Assembly: GCA_903928225.1 (NCBI GenBank)
Contig: CAIYPU010000055.1
Span: 17,064-81,063, forward strand
Length of the DNA: 64,000 nucleotides
Source of the DNA: an uncultured Chlorobiaceae bacterium
Lineage (GTDB): Bacteria > Bacteroidota > Chlorobiia > Chlorobiales > Chlorobiaceae
Reading direction: 5' to 3'
The first letter of the stretch is position 1. Each line of letters opens with the position of its first letter. This document shows, piece after piece, positions 36,988 to 45,604 of this stretch. The notes under the pieces are model-generated. The model saw nothing but the letters and a program-made list of their open reading frames with translations, did not search any database and was not told where the DNA came from. A program made the translations under genes and the position numbers.

Positions 36988-38796
36988 TCAGCTTTTCCTC
37001 TTTTTCTTGTTATGGCCGGTAAAAAAAGAAGCTTCCTTTCCTGCCGGCTTGAACGGTTTCCTGGAACTTTTCTTTGCTCCGTAAGGCGAATAGCGATCCT
37101 GATCTTCCATTTTGGAAAGCCTGAGCTGACGGCCGCAGACCCTGACTTTACGAAGTTCGTGAAATACATTGTCGGGCATGCCTTTGGGCAGTTCGACAGA
37201 ACTGTAGGTGTCGCTGATGGAAATCTGGCCGACCATTTCGGGATCGAGCCCGATTTCGTTAATGATGGCGCCGAGAATATTTCCCGCCTTCACTCCGTGC
37301 TCGCTGCCGACCTCGATACGATACCGTTCTTTCGCCTCATCGCCGTAGGACTCGCCCCGGGCTCTCTTTTTTACCGGGCCTCGGTCCCTGTCGAAACCAC
37401 GCTCCCTGTCCGACCCCCGGTCCCTGTCAGTTACCGGACGATCTTCACGAAATTTCGCCTTTTCCGGCTTGTTGGACAACAGCAGCGGCGTATCTCCCTG
37501 GAGCAAGGATGCAAGCGCTGCGGCAGCATCGAGCACAGGAACGTCATGTTCGTGGCAGTAGCGTTCGACAAGGGTGGTATAGAACCCGAGGTCCTCGGCC
37601 GCAATCCGGTCGGTAATCCTCTGGTTGAACTTTGCAACCCTCCTGTCATTGATCACTTCGGTGGATGGAAGCTCCATCAGTTCGATACGGCTGCGTGTCG
37701 CTTTTTCGATGGCATAGAGCATGCTTTTCTCCCTCGGCGACACGAAGAGGATTGCCTCGCCGCTCCGTCCAGCCCTACCGGTGCGACCGATACGATGCAC
37801 ATAGGATTCGGTGTCGGACGGGATGTCGTAGTTGATGACATGGCTGATCCTTTCCACATCGAGCCCGCGAGCCGCGACATCGGTGGCGATAACGATGCTG
37901 AGGGTGCCGTCCTTCAGCTGCTCGACGGTCCTTTCACGCTGGGACTGGGGCATATCCCCGTTCAGTGCTGCTGCGGCGTATCCCCTCGCCTGGAGCTTTT
38001 CAGCCAGTTCAAGCGTCATGGTTTTCGTACGCACAAAAATGATGATGCCGTCGAACTGTTCGAATTCAAGGATACGGGTAAGGATATCGAGCTTGTGACT
38101 TCCGCCCACAACCCAGTACCGCTGGCGGATGGTCTCGACGGTAGCTGTTTTTTTCTGGATGGTTATTTCAGCCGGGTCTTTCAGGTACTTCTGGGCGATC
38201 CTGCGGATCTGCGCCGGCATGGTGGCTGAAAAGAGCGCGACCTGGCGGCCTTCCGGGGTTTCCGAAAGAATCCATTCGACATCATCGATGAACCCCATGC
38301 GAAGCATCTCGTCGGCCTCGTCAAGGACGATGCACTGCAGAGAATCGAGGTTGAGCGAACCGCGGCGCATATGGTCCATGACCCTTCCCGGGGTACCTAC
38401 CACGACGTGAACGCCGCGTTTGAGCATGCGGAGCTGGACCCCATAGTCCTGCCCGCCGTAGATCGGAAGCACATGGAATCCCTTGAGGTACTCCGCGTAG
38501 CGCTGGAACGCCTCGGCCACCTGGATGGCAAGCTCCCTTGTCGGAGCGAGTACGAGCGCCTGGGGTTCGGCCAGTGCAAGTCGGATGTTCGCGAGGACGG
38601 GAAGCGCGAAGGCTGCCGTTTTGCCGGTGCCTGTCTGGGCCTGCCCGAGCACATCGCGTCCTTCGAGTAGAAGAGGAATGGTCTGGGCCTGGATTGGTGT
38701 GGGGTTTTCGTAACCGACCTCTTCAAGCGCTTTCATGAGAGGCTGGGGCAGCTCGAGGCTGCGGAAATCCGTAAGTAACGGCTGATTGTCGTTCAT
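36988..38796 (-). CDS. DEAD-box ATP-dependent RNA helicase (DeaD/CsdA type)
   Basis: About 602 residues from ATG 38796 (an in-frame ATG at 38817 is an alternative). Motifs in order: Q motif ENPTPIQAQTIP, I AQTGTGKTAAF, Ia PTRELAIQ, II VLDEADEML, III SATMP, IV IIFVRT, V ATDVAARGLD, VI HRIGRTGRAGRSG. The C-terminal part has a DbpA-type RNA-binding fold (RYRIEVGSEHGVKAGNILGAIINEIGLD..ISDTYSSVELP) and a basic tail of Lys/Arg. Remodels RNA, often in ribosome assembly at low temperature. The 38797-39134 region upstream may be a long leader. Confidence 0.94.
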   Translation of the reverse strand: MNDNQPLLTDFRSLELPQPLMKALEEVGYENPTPIQAQTIPLLLEGRDVLGQAQTGTGKTAAFALPVLANIRLALAEPQALVLAPTRELAIQVAEAFQRYAEYLKGFHVLPIYGGQDYGVQLRMLKRGVHVVVGTPGRVMDHMRRGSLNLDSLQCIVLDEADEMLRMGFIDDVEWILSETPEGRQVALFSATMPAQIRRIAQKYLKDPAEITIQKKTATVETIRQRYWVVGGSHKLDILTRILEFEQFDGIIIFVRTKTMTLELAEKLQARGYAAAALNGDMPQSQRERTVEQLKDGTLSIVIATDVAARGLDVERISHVINYDIPSDTESYVHRIGRTGRAGRSGEAILFVSPREKSMLYAIEKATRSRIELMELPSTEVINDRRVAKFNQRITDRIAAEDLGFYTTLVERYCHEHDVPVLDAAAALASLLQGDTPLLLSNKPEKAKFREDRPVTDRDRGSDRERGFDRDRGPVKKRARGESYGDEAKERYRIEVGSEHGVKAGNILGAIINEIGLDPEMVGQISISDTYSSVELPKGMPDNVFHELRKVRVCGRQLRLSKMEDQDRYSPYGAKKSSRKPFKPAGKEASFFTGHNKKKRKS

Positions 38797-39134
38797 GGTC
38801 TTTTCTGTTCCGGTCATTGTTTGATGAAATACCCCGCCTGTAACGGGGGTGGCAGCAATGCAGGAAAGAAAAAAATGAAGATGGGAGGGTTCTCCCGCAA
38901 GAACATCCGCACGGCCCGGAGGCGGCGCTGTTCCGACATCGTTTCGCAACAAAATCCCCGCCGGTGGAGGGCTTCAACGCCTTTTTTCAGCCGGGAAATC
39001 CTTTCTTAGCATATACACCACGCACTCTAAAACGTCAGCATAGTACGATTTTATTTTGTGAAAGACGAATTCCTCGTGCATTGAGACAAATAAAAGCACC
39101 CGTGGCAAAGTTTTCCGACCTTATGCATCAGGGT
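38797..39134. other. Intergenic region upstream of the helicase
   Basis: No gene supported. The frame of the helicase stays open to about 38952 but the extension is rich in Pro, Ala and His and does not match the family, so it is probably untranslated leader. Confidence 0.4.
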
Positions 39135-39887
39135 TTATTTCATGAACACGTATCTCTGTTTCCTGCGGTCTTCAGGAACAATCGTGCCGAAATAGATCCC
39201 GCGCAATTCGAGGCCTCCGTCTCTGCGGAAGCGATAAAAACCCGAAAGGTCGCAATCCGCAGGCTTTTTGTTGCCGCCTTCGATCGTAAACGCGATAGTT
39301 TGCTTTTTCAGGTCGCAGGTGAAGTGGCCCCAATAATCCTTGTAGACTTCGAACGGGTAAACGGTTACCGAAAAGCTGCGGTCGGGCTTTATGAAAAGCT
39401 CCCGTATGTTCCCGCCCTTCTCTTTCCAGTTTCCGATGAACGGATTGGCATCTTCAGTATAGACATATACGCTATTTTTCAGGACGGTGCCGCCTTCATG
39501 CAATGTCGCCCTGACCGTAAATACCGTGCCGTCCTTCACGTCACGCCCGATCACGACCATGTTTCGCTGCCTGTCAAGCAGAACGCCTGACGAAGGTTCC
39601 ACATTCCAGGCAGGACTGACATCTACAGGCTTCCCGGCCATCGGGAAAAAGAATTCCCTGCTGACGGTCATCACCTTGAGCCTTATCGTATCGCCCGGGC
39701 AGGCATAGATCCTGTCAAGGCTGTTGATGAGAAGGTTCTCACGCTCTTCCCTGGAAAGTGATGCAAACGATACCGCATGCAACGAAACAGGAATACAGGC
39801 TGCAAGGATGTAAACAGCAAGGAAGAACGACATCTTGAGGAAGCTTCTCATATCAGTTATCATAGTGATTCGCGAAGAATTACTCAT
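39135..39887 (-). CDS. Exported hypothetical protein (about 250 aa)
   Basis: No family recognised. An N-terminal hydrophobic segment MSFFLAVYILAACIPVSLHA gives either a lipobox (LAAC) or a signal peptidase I site (LHA). The remaining 200 residues look beta-rich: DTIRLKVMTVSREFFFPMAGKPVDVSPAW and GTVFTVRATLHEGGTVLKNSVYV resemble an Ig-like fold, then FIGNWKEKGGNIRELFIKPDRSFSVTV resembles a lipocalin-like strand series. Several in-frame ATGs (39887, 39863, 39851) leave the start open. Third gene of a minus-strand trio with the protein at 39905 and thpR. Confidence 0.65.
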   Translation of the reverse strand: MSNSSRITMITDMRSFLKMSFFLAVYILAACIPVSLHAVSFASLSREERENLLINSLDRIYACPGDTIRLKVMTVSREFFFPMAGKPVDVSPAWNVEPSSGVLLDRQRNMVVIGRDVKDGTVFTVRATLHEGGTVLKNSVYVYTEDANPFIGNWKEKGGNIRELFIKPDRSFSVTVYPFEVYKDYWGHFTCDLKKQTIAFTIEGGNKKPADCDLSGFYRFRRDGGLELRGIYFGTIVPEDRRKQRYVFMK

Positions 39888-39904
39888 TGAAATTTCACGA
39901 TTGT

Positions 39905-40363
39905 TCAAAGCCCTTTACGGTTACCGGGCAGGATGGCACGGGGAATACCGGGATACTTCCGGGCAAGTTTGCTGAAATACCCTGGACTGTCCAGACAATC
40001 GGGGTTTTCCGGTTCGGTACAGGGTATCTCGACAATGGCCCATCTTCCCTGCTTTTTGTGCAGCAAGGCATAAAAATCCTCATACTTTCCTTTTCCGTCC
40101 ACGGATTGCGGCTGCGTATGCACCCATGCCCATCCTCTGCCGACATTCATGGTTTTAACCACGAAGACGACGTCGAGTTCGTGGAGTTTCCTGATTTTCA
40201 GGCGCATCGCATCGAGGATTTCGCGACGCTCGACACTTGCCGGTGCAGGGGTATGCACAGACGGCGATTTTCCGCATGCATCCGGAAGGAGAATAGCGCC
40301 GGAAAATACTCCTGCCGTCATGAAAACCACGGCAAATAAAAGATTATTCATTGTTCTTTTCAT
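39905..40363 (-). CDS. Exported hypothetical protein (152 aa)
   Basis: Not recognised. Signal peptide MKRTMNNLLFAVVFMTAGVFSGAILLPDACG; mature part has a conserved-looking RLKIRKLHELDVVFVVKTMNVGRGWAWVHTQPQ and HKKQGRWAIVEIPCTEPENPDC with paired Cys, which suggests a small oxidised periplasmic domain. ATG 40363 overlaps the thpR stop as ATGA, so the two are translationally coupled. It ends about 17 bp before the next gene. Confidence 0.7.
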   Translation of the reverse strand: MKRTMNNLLFAVVFMTAGVFSGAILLPDACGKSPSVHTPAPASVERREILDAMRLKIRKLHELDVVFVVKTMNVGRGWAWVHTQPQSVDGKGKYEDFYALLHKKQGRWAIVEIPCTEPENPDCLDSPGYFSKLARKYPGIPRAILPGNRKGL

Positions 40364-40923
40364 TGCAACCCATCGTTTTTTTGTCCGAATGGCGCTTCGC
40401 ACAAAATCCTGTACTCGGCTCCGGAAGGTTTCAGAATGGATTCATAAAGGCAAAGCCTTCGAAATGTTGCAGCCCAGGAAACAGGCTCTTCGAGCTTCAT
40501 TCGAGCGAGATCATGCTCATCTTCATGCCGCACGCGCGCAATCGTCAGGTGGAGGAGGAACGGCCGGTGTTCAACGGGAACAAGTGGCACCCGGGCGCTC
40601 AGCTCGTCGCGCAAGGCGGGGAAAAATGAAGACGCTTTTCCGATGGCCCACACAAGACGGGGCCTTGAAGGCACTGGGCCGGGCTTGACCATCGTAAAGG
40701 CTGCATCGGCAGCCTGATATCCTGAAGCCGTTTCCTCCAGAATGCTGCAAATGCTGCCGGGATTTTCGGACTCCCAGGGCGGAACAAGCGTAAGGTGAAG
40801 GTTTTCCGGCCTTGTCCAGCGCAGACGGAGCCCGGCATGGCGTTTACGGAATTCCATGACCTGGGCAATCAGATCCTCCCCCGCGGGAATGCCGATGAAT
40901 ACCCTCTTCGGACGTCTATCCAC
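40360..40923 (-). CDS. thpR: RNA 2',3'-cyclic phosphodiesterase (ThpR/LigT, 2H family)
   Basis: 187 residues with the two His-x-Thr motifs of the 2H superfamily: ENLHLTLVPPW and FLLHLTIARVRH. Opens RRPKRVFIGIPAGEDL. Hydrolyses 2',3'-cyclic phosphates at RNA ends. First gene of the three-gene minus-strand operon with two exported proteins; the reason for that grouping is unclear. Confidence 0.9.
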   Translation of the reverse strand: MDRRPKRVFIGIPAGEDLIAQVMEFRKRHAGLRLRWTRPENLHLTLVPPWESENPGSICSILEETASGYQAADAAFTMVKPGPVPSRPRLVWAIGKASSFFPALRDELSARVPLVPVEHRPFLLHLTIARVRHEDEHDLARMKLEEPVSWAATFRRLCLYESILKPSGAEYRILCEAPFGQKNDGLQ

Positions 40924-41064
40924 AGAACAGGTTCCTGCTTTTTGTTGCGGTTGTTCTCTCCGGCATCGTTTACCTGAAATTATGCAAAGTCGGGCACATT
41001 CCAGCCGGAAGTAAAAATCCGTTTCCGCCGGAGAGTGTTAAACCGGGGCAAATGCGTTATCTTT

Positions 41065-41090
41065 CATGGAAAGACAGGAGTTTTTCCATG
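41065..41090. promoter_or_regulatory. Inverted repeat upstream of the Usp gene
   Basis: CATGGAAA (41065-41072) and TTTCCATG (41083-41090) form a perfect 8-bp inverted repeat with a 10-nt spacer, 47 bp before the Usp start. A TTATCT just upstream could be a -10 element, which would make the repeat an operator or a leader hairpin. Confidence 0.4.
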
Positions 41091-41136
41091 TCCAGTCGAA
41101 AATCGCACGGTCAACCTGAACCAAAAATGTACGGCC

Positions 41137-41598
41137 ATGTTCAAGATTACATCCATCCTCTGCCCGGTTGATTTCTCCGATGCTTCGCTCAAGGCGGTCA
41201 GCTACGCAAAAGAATTCGCCGCGGTTTCAGGTGCTTCGATTTTCCTGCTCCATATCGTGGAACCGGTGCCGATGCCGCCGGTGGACACATCGCTGAACTA
41301 TATGGAAATGGAGGAAGTGCTTGAAAAAGCTGCGAAAGAAGATCTCCTGGCCCTGATAAAGTCAATGAAAGCAGAAGGATCAAACGTCGAAGGAACAATG
41401 GAGATCGGGAAAGCCGCGGATATCATCCTCGAAAAAGCGGCGGAACTGAACGCCAATTTCATCATCATGGGCTCGCACGGACGGAAAGGCCTCAACCGGC
41501 TCATCATGGGCAGCGTGGCCGATGCCGTCATCCGCAGGTCCGACTGTCCGGTCCTGATCGTCAAGAACAGCGAAAAAGAGTTCATCGACGAAAAGTGA
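41137..41598 (+). CDS. Universal stress protein (UspA family)
   Basis: 153 residues from ATG 41137 (open frame upstream is not family-like). Starts KITSILCPVDFSDASLKAVSYAKEFA; ends with the ATP-binding G-x2-G-x9-G-S/T pattern in MGSHGRKGLNRLIMGSVADAVIRRSDCPVLIV. Nucleotide-binding Usp, cytoplasmic. Followed by a membrane protein gene 48 bp downstream and then the RiPP locus. Confidence 0.92.
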   Translation: MFKITSILCPVDFSDASLKAVSYAKEFAAVSGASIFLLHIVEPVPMPPVDTSLNYMEMEEVLEKAAKEDLLALIKSMKAEGSNVEGTMEIGKAADIILEKAAELNANFIIMGSHGRKGLNRLIMGSVADAVIRRSDCPVLIVKNSEKEFIDEK

Positions 41599-41646
41599 CG
41601 CTTACGCCCGATACATTGCAGAGTAAAACCGGCGGCGGCCAGGCGA

Positions 41647-42156
41647 ATGGAAACTGAAAAAGGAATGGACAGCGAAAATAAAAACCGCCTGCAAGTGCTC
41701 TCCAGAGCGATCATCATCTTCAGCATCCTGCTTCCCGGGATGGTCGGCATTGGTGTAAAATTATGGCTGATGTCCAGACATAAGCCGACCTGGCCATTCT
41801 GGTCTTTACTTAATCCCGGGTTTCTGGCACTCTTTTTTGCGGCTTCAGCTGTTTACGCCCTTCCATTCTATCTGCTTACCCTTTACAGTAAAATGCTTTA
41901 CGAGGGCAAACTGAAATTATCGTTTTCCTGCGAAGAAACCGTTTTCATCACCGGCCTCGCATTTTTTGCCGGATTGCCGGCTGCCATCACGATGTTCATC
42001 GATATGTTCCAGAAGTTCGATCCCATCGTTTTCCTTGTTTCGGGTCTTTTTATCTGGCATTACGGCTTATTCATCCTTGCAGGGGCCCTTTCCGGAACCC
42101 TGCTTGTCCTGCTTCGGAGAAAACTGAAAAGCAGGAACAACCTCAAGGGAAGCTGA
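41647..42156 (+). CDS. Hypothetical four-helix membrane protein
   Basis: 169 residues, no family recognised. Four predicted membrane helices at about 22-42, 55-80, 100-120 and 128-152 (IIIFSILLPGMVGIGVKLW, LNPGFLALFFAASAVYALPFYLL, ETVFITGLAFFAGLPAAITMFI, FLVSGLFIWHYGLFILAGALSG) with basic ends (RRKLKSR). Start at 41647 or the second ATG at 41665. It lies between a Usp gene and the RiPP precursor; no link to either can be shown. Confidence 0.7.
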   Translation: METEKGMDSENKNRLQVLSRAIIIFSILLPGMVGIGVKLWLMSRHKPTWPFWSLLNPGFLALFFAASAVYALPFYLLTLYSKMLYEGKLKLSFSCEETVFITGLAFFAGLPAAITMFIDMFQKFDPIVFLVSGLFIWHYGLFILAGALSGTLLVLLRRKLKSRNNLKGS

Positions 42157-42224
42157 AAGAGGACTCCACCCGCAAGATACTGCGACCCCTTTCCTGATCA
42201 CGTGCAAGTTATTCCGTATTCGCT

Positions 42225-42290
42225 CCGGGATAATTTTTGCGTAATGTTATTACTATATTGTGAAATTAAACGCTCCCGACATCCGGGAGC
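42225..42290 (+). promoter_or_regulatory. Possible sigma-54-like promoter and leader hairpin of the RiPP precursor
   Basis: CCGG at 42225-42228 and TTGC at 42237-42240 place GG and GC exactly 10 nt apart as in -24/-12 promoters, but the rest of the -24 element does not match. A perfect hairpin GCTCCCG/CGGGAGC (42272-42278 and 42284-42290) lies in the leader, and AAGGAG sits 6 nt before the precursor ATG. A sigma-70-type TACTAT near 42251 is an alternative. Confidence 0.3.
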
Positions 42291-42332
42291 ACAGAATATA
42301 ACCGCCGTCCCTTACCGGCAAAGGAGTCCGTC

Positions 42333-42587
42333 ATGTCCATGGAAGCCGCAAAAGCCTGCATCGCGAAATTGAAAACCGACGAAAGTTTCAGGGAAACGAT
42401 CTTCTCTTTGAAGGAATCGGAAGACCGTCTTCGGGCCATCGTCGATGCCGGGTATCCGTGCACCACTGAAGAATTGCGTCAGGTTGCCGCCGAAACCGTA
42501 ATGAATGAAGATATAACAGGAGGAGCCCAGGACCGCGATAATATGCTTTCGATGTGCGGCTTGAGCTATTGCTTCGTCCTGGGTTGA
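42333..42587 (+). CDS. Nif11-type RiPP precursor peptide with double-Gly leader
   Basis: 84 residues. The leader (1-64) reads as a Nif11/NHLP-type leader: MSMEAAKACIAKLKTDESFR, then a helix, then YPCTTEELRQVAAE, ending DITGG at residues 60-64. Cleavage after Gly64 would release a 20-residue core, AQDRDNMLSMCGLSYCFVLG, with Cys75 and Cys80. The leader type is recognised by peptidase-containing ABC exporters, one of which is encoded at 45605, and precursors of this type are matured by radical SAM, dehydratase or other enzymes; only a radical SAM gene is present here. AAGGAG 6 nt upstream. A single precursor copy was seen. Confidence 0.85.
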   Translation: MSMEAAKACIAKLKTDESFRETIFSLKESEDRLRAIVDAGYPCTTEELRQVAAETVMNEDITGGAQDRDNMLSMCGLSYCFVLG

Positions 42588-42743
42588 ACAATGCCGTTCC
42601 TTGCAGTCGCAGTCATGTTTCGGCATAAATCGAATGATACTCTGTCATTCACGTTCCTTCAGCATGGTTCAACCATACCGGCCGAAAGCCGTGCAGCACA
42701 CATCCCTTGCCTGCATGAAATTCCGCATCTTTTCTGAAAGCGC

Positions 42744-44207
42744 TCAGTCATGCTTCAGCATAGAATCCAGAGGGTTTTTCCCCAAATTCAGGTTTTTCCG
42801 TTCCGGCTGCACCATCCGGTAACCGTTCAGTTTCTCTGCTCCGGAAGCTTTCCCGAGCAGCTGATTACAGATTTCGAGGCTTCTTCGGGTGTCGATGTAA
42901 GCTTCAAGAAACGGTATAAGGGAGCGCTTCAGCACAGAACAGTACTCAAGGCCCTCCTGCCCGTAATATTTAGCCCGCAGGCGCTTGCTTGCACAACCGC
43001 CCCCGCAGAGCGGCAGTACCGGGCATTCCATGCAGGTTATATCGGTGAACGGATCGACGCCCGTACTGTACCTTGCAACCATTTCACGGTTGAAGAGCGG
43101 TTCAGTGGCAAAGATCGAACCGACAACCATCTCCCTGTTGCCGACATCTTCAAGGCATTTGTACATCTCGCCCGCCGGTCCTATCACATACCCGTAACGG
43201 GATGTCGCCAGACAGGTATTCGAATATCCGGGATACGGAAAAAATCCGCCCCTGGGGACGATTCCCTTCAGGTTATAACCTTCGAGCAGGAATTCCGACC
43301 ATTCGTCCGTACACAGGCCGCAATGGCGATCATAGGGATGGATTGGATACGTATTGACATATCCGGGATAAACCGACACTTTTTTTCCGGTGTAACGCTG
43401 CAGGATTTCCTCCCTGAGCGAAGAGAACTCATCCATGTTGGGCCTGTCGACATTTATCCTCACGGCCAGGTTGCCCTGCCATCGAGAGTTCATGAGCAGG
43501 TCGATGTTTTCCATGATCTTCCGGTAGGTCGGACCACCTCCGTTCAGCATTCTCCTGCAATCATGGACAGCTTCCCTGCCGTCGAGCGTGACCTGGATAT
43601 AGCCGATTCTGAGTTCGTCCAGCACCGCTATCCACGTTTCATCGAGAAGGTAGGCGTTCGTCACCATCCCTGCATTGCCGTAACCTGGAAAAAGCTCCAG
43701 GAAGCGGTATGTCAACTCCCTGACAATTTCGAGAGAGAGGGTCGGTTCTCCGCCGAACCAGGTGACACTGAGGTTCCTGATGTCGTTCAGGTTTTTCACG
43801 AAGGAAACAAGCGTTTCAACCGTCTCCGTGTCCATGGTTTTCACTTTGCCCCTGCCATGCTCGTAGCAATAAACGCAGCTGAAATTGCATGAGAGTGTCG
43901 GGCAGATGCACAACCCGAGGGTGGAGGTCCCGAAGCATGCCGCATTCCGGTTGTAATGCAGCTGCATCAGCGACGAGGCGTCTTCCTCACTTGTCGCAAG
44001 AAATCCTTTTTCTTCGAGCAGCTTCAGGAATCCGGAATCCAGTCCATCCGGAGGGTTGTCCAAACCGTCACGTATCGCTTCCGACCGTTCGTAATGCCGG
44101 CGGTCCAGTTCAAGCATCGTCCCCGACAGCGCATTGAAAAGATAGAAGCCGTGCTTTTCCGAAGAAAAAAGCGTGTTGTAACGGGACCAGGGCTTCATGG
44201 ATTTCAT
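42744..44207 (-). CDS. Radical SAM/SPASM peptide maturase
   Basis: About 487 residues from ATG 44207 (44198 possible). An N-terminal segment of 100 residues (YNTLFSSEKHGFYLFNALSGTMLEL) resembles the leader-binding part of Nif11-class maturases. The radical SAM cluster is C-x3-C-x2-C in LSCNFSCVYCYEHG (Cys107, 111, 114), followed by TWFGGEPTLS. The SPASM part holds many Cys: HCGLC, NTCLATSRYGYVIGPAGEMYKCLED, CMECPVLPLCGGGC and YCSVL, enough for two more Fe-S clusters. Enzymes of this class install thioether or carbon-carbon crosslinks in peptides. It runs toward the precursor gene from the other side (convergent), 156 bp apart. Confidence 0.88.
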   Translation of the reverse strand: MKSMKPWSRYNTLFSSEKHGFYLFNALSGTMLELDRRHYERSEAIRDGLDNPPDGLDSGFLKLLEEKGFLATSEEDASSLMQLHYNRNAACFGTSTLGLCICPTLSCNFSCVYCYEHGRGKVKTMDTETVETLVSFVKNLNDIRNLSVTWFGGEPTLSLEIVRELTYRFLELFPGYGNAGMVTNAYLLDETWIAVLDELRIGYIQVTLDGREAVHDCRRMLNGGGPTYRKIMENIDLLMNSRWQGNLAVRINVDRPNMDEFSSLREEILQRYTGKKVSVYPGYVNTYPIHPYDRHCGLCTDEWSEFLLEGYNLKGIVPRGGFFPYPGYSNTCLATSRYGYVIGPAGEMYKCLEDVGNREMVVGSIFATEPLFNREMVARYSTGVDPFTDITCMECPVLPLCGGGCASKRLRAKYYGQEGLEYCSVLKRSLIPFLEAYIDTRRSLEICNQLLGKASGAEKLNGYRMVQPERKNLNLGKNPLDSMLKHD

Positions 44208-44351
44208 GAGCGGCAGGTTGATGTTTGGTAATCGATAAATATAGCAATAAATTACACTAAACAAGGTTGCGGCAGGGTAGCGCAAGATGTCGCAAATACC
44301 TGTTCGCGGCTAACACATGCAATATCCATTCTCCTGTTCACGTGTTCATCC

Positions 44352-45467
44352 ATGGCTATCGAGTTCAGAAAAGAAGCCCTGAAAAAGCTCAATTCTCCGG
44401 ATGACCTTGACAGCCTCATGCCGGTGACAGACCGGAAAGGCTGGATAGCACTGCTTTCGACGGCCCTTTTCATCGTCGCGGTGCTTGTCTGGGGATTCCA
44501 GGGCAGAATATACACGACGGTTGACGGGCAGGGCATCACCATGAGCACGGAAACCATACAGTCCATCGCCGCAAGATCGACGGGCATCGTGACCGGGCTG
44601 ACGGTCAGGGACGGTCAGACCGTCCAGGAAGGTGAAATCCTGGCGATCATCGAACAACCGGAACTGAAACAGGAATTTCTTTCGGTATTTTCCACCTACG
44701 AGTACCTCTCTTCCCATCAGGCTGAAAAACGGTATTTCCTGAAAAACCAGATCGCACAGCTTGAGAAAAAAGTCCAGAAAACTCATCAGCAATCAGGCGG
44801 CAGATTCCATGAAACAAGCCCCTCCACGGAACAGTCCCTCATGGAGCTGAAAAACAAACTCTACCTTCTTGACAAGGAGCTTTCCGACGCCGAGCGCAAC
44901 CTCGATAAATCAAGGGAAAACTACAAATGGCGTTCCGCGGTTATCGCGCCTTTCACCGGAAGGGTGACTGAAATAAAAACCACGAACGGCCAGGAAGTAT
45001 CCCCGGGGTTCGAGCTCCTTCAGGCCGAACCATTCAACAGCCAGCTCCATCAGGATATCAGGCTCGACCTCTATGTATCGTCCGGCAACGCGAAAAAGAT
45101 CCGCAAAGGCATGGAAGTCTACGTATCGCCCTCTACGGTAAAACCGGAAGAGTACGGCTATATCGTCGGAAAAGTCTTCTATGTGAGCGAATACCCGGTA
45201 TCCGAACAATCGATTGCCACCGATATCAGGAACGAAGGCCTCGCCCGCAACTTTGCTTCGGGAAGCCCTCCCTACAAAGTCACCATAAGGCTGATCAGGG
45301 ACCCTGCGAACAGAAGCGGATTCAGGTGGACTTCGGGAAGGGACCCGAAAACAACGATCACTTCAGGAATACTCTGCAAAGGAAAGATCATTGTTGAAGA
45401 ACAATCTCCTGCAGAGCTGGTCATTCCGTCCCTGAAAAAGATGGTTCTTGGAAACACCGATTCCTGA
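44352..45467 (+). CDS. NHLM-type secretion adaptor (HlyD family)
   Basis: 371 residues. One N-terminal membrane helix (WIALLSTALFIVAVLVWGFQG), biotinyl-lipoyl-like half domain (IAARSTGIVTGLTVRDGQTVQEGEILAIIEQP), a coiled-coil hairpin (about 110-190), the second lipoyl half (SAVIAPFTGRVTEIKTTNGQEVSPG) and a beta-barrel. Bridges inner-membrane ABC exporter and outer membrane. Starts 145 bp from the start of the maturase gene, divergent from it, so one intergenic region may drive both. Confidence 0.88.
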   Translation: MAIEFRKEALKKLNSPDDLDSLMPVTDRKGWIALLSTALFIVAVLVWGFQGRIYTTVDGQGITMSTETIQSIAARSTGIVTGLTVRDGQTVQEGEILAIIEQPELKQEFLSVFSTYEYLSSHQAEKRYFLKNQIAQLEKKVQKTHQQSGGRFHETSPSTEQSLMELKNKLYLLDKELSDAERNLDKSRENYKWRSAVIAPFTGRVTEIKTTNGQEVSPGFELLQAEPFNSQLHQDIRLDLYVSSGNAKKIRKGMEVYVSPSTVKPEEYGYIVGKVFYVSEYPVSEQSIATDIRNEGLARNFASGSPPYKVTIRLIRDPANRSGFRWTSGRDPKTTITSGILCKGKIIVEEQSPAELVIPSLKKMVLGNTDS

Positions 45468-45604
45468 CAGGGTGCTCAAAGAGCAGCAACCTTGTGAACA
45501 ACGCTTTGCAGCAGTGCCCGGGAAGTTTTGTCATTTCATCGTGAAAAAAACATGAACAGCCGGCAAAATCCATTCACCATCGATTCCCCGGGAGGGTCCC
45601 ACGA

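Noticed and set aside
42601..42822. A small plus-strand frame (about 73 aa, Cys-containing) downstream of the precursor, considered as a second RiPP precursor
   Set aside because: No ribosome site, no Nif11-type leader and no Gly-Gly site; it overlaps the end of the maturase gene.
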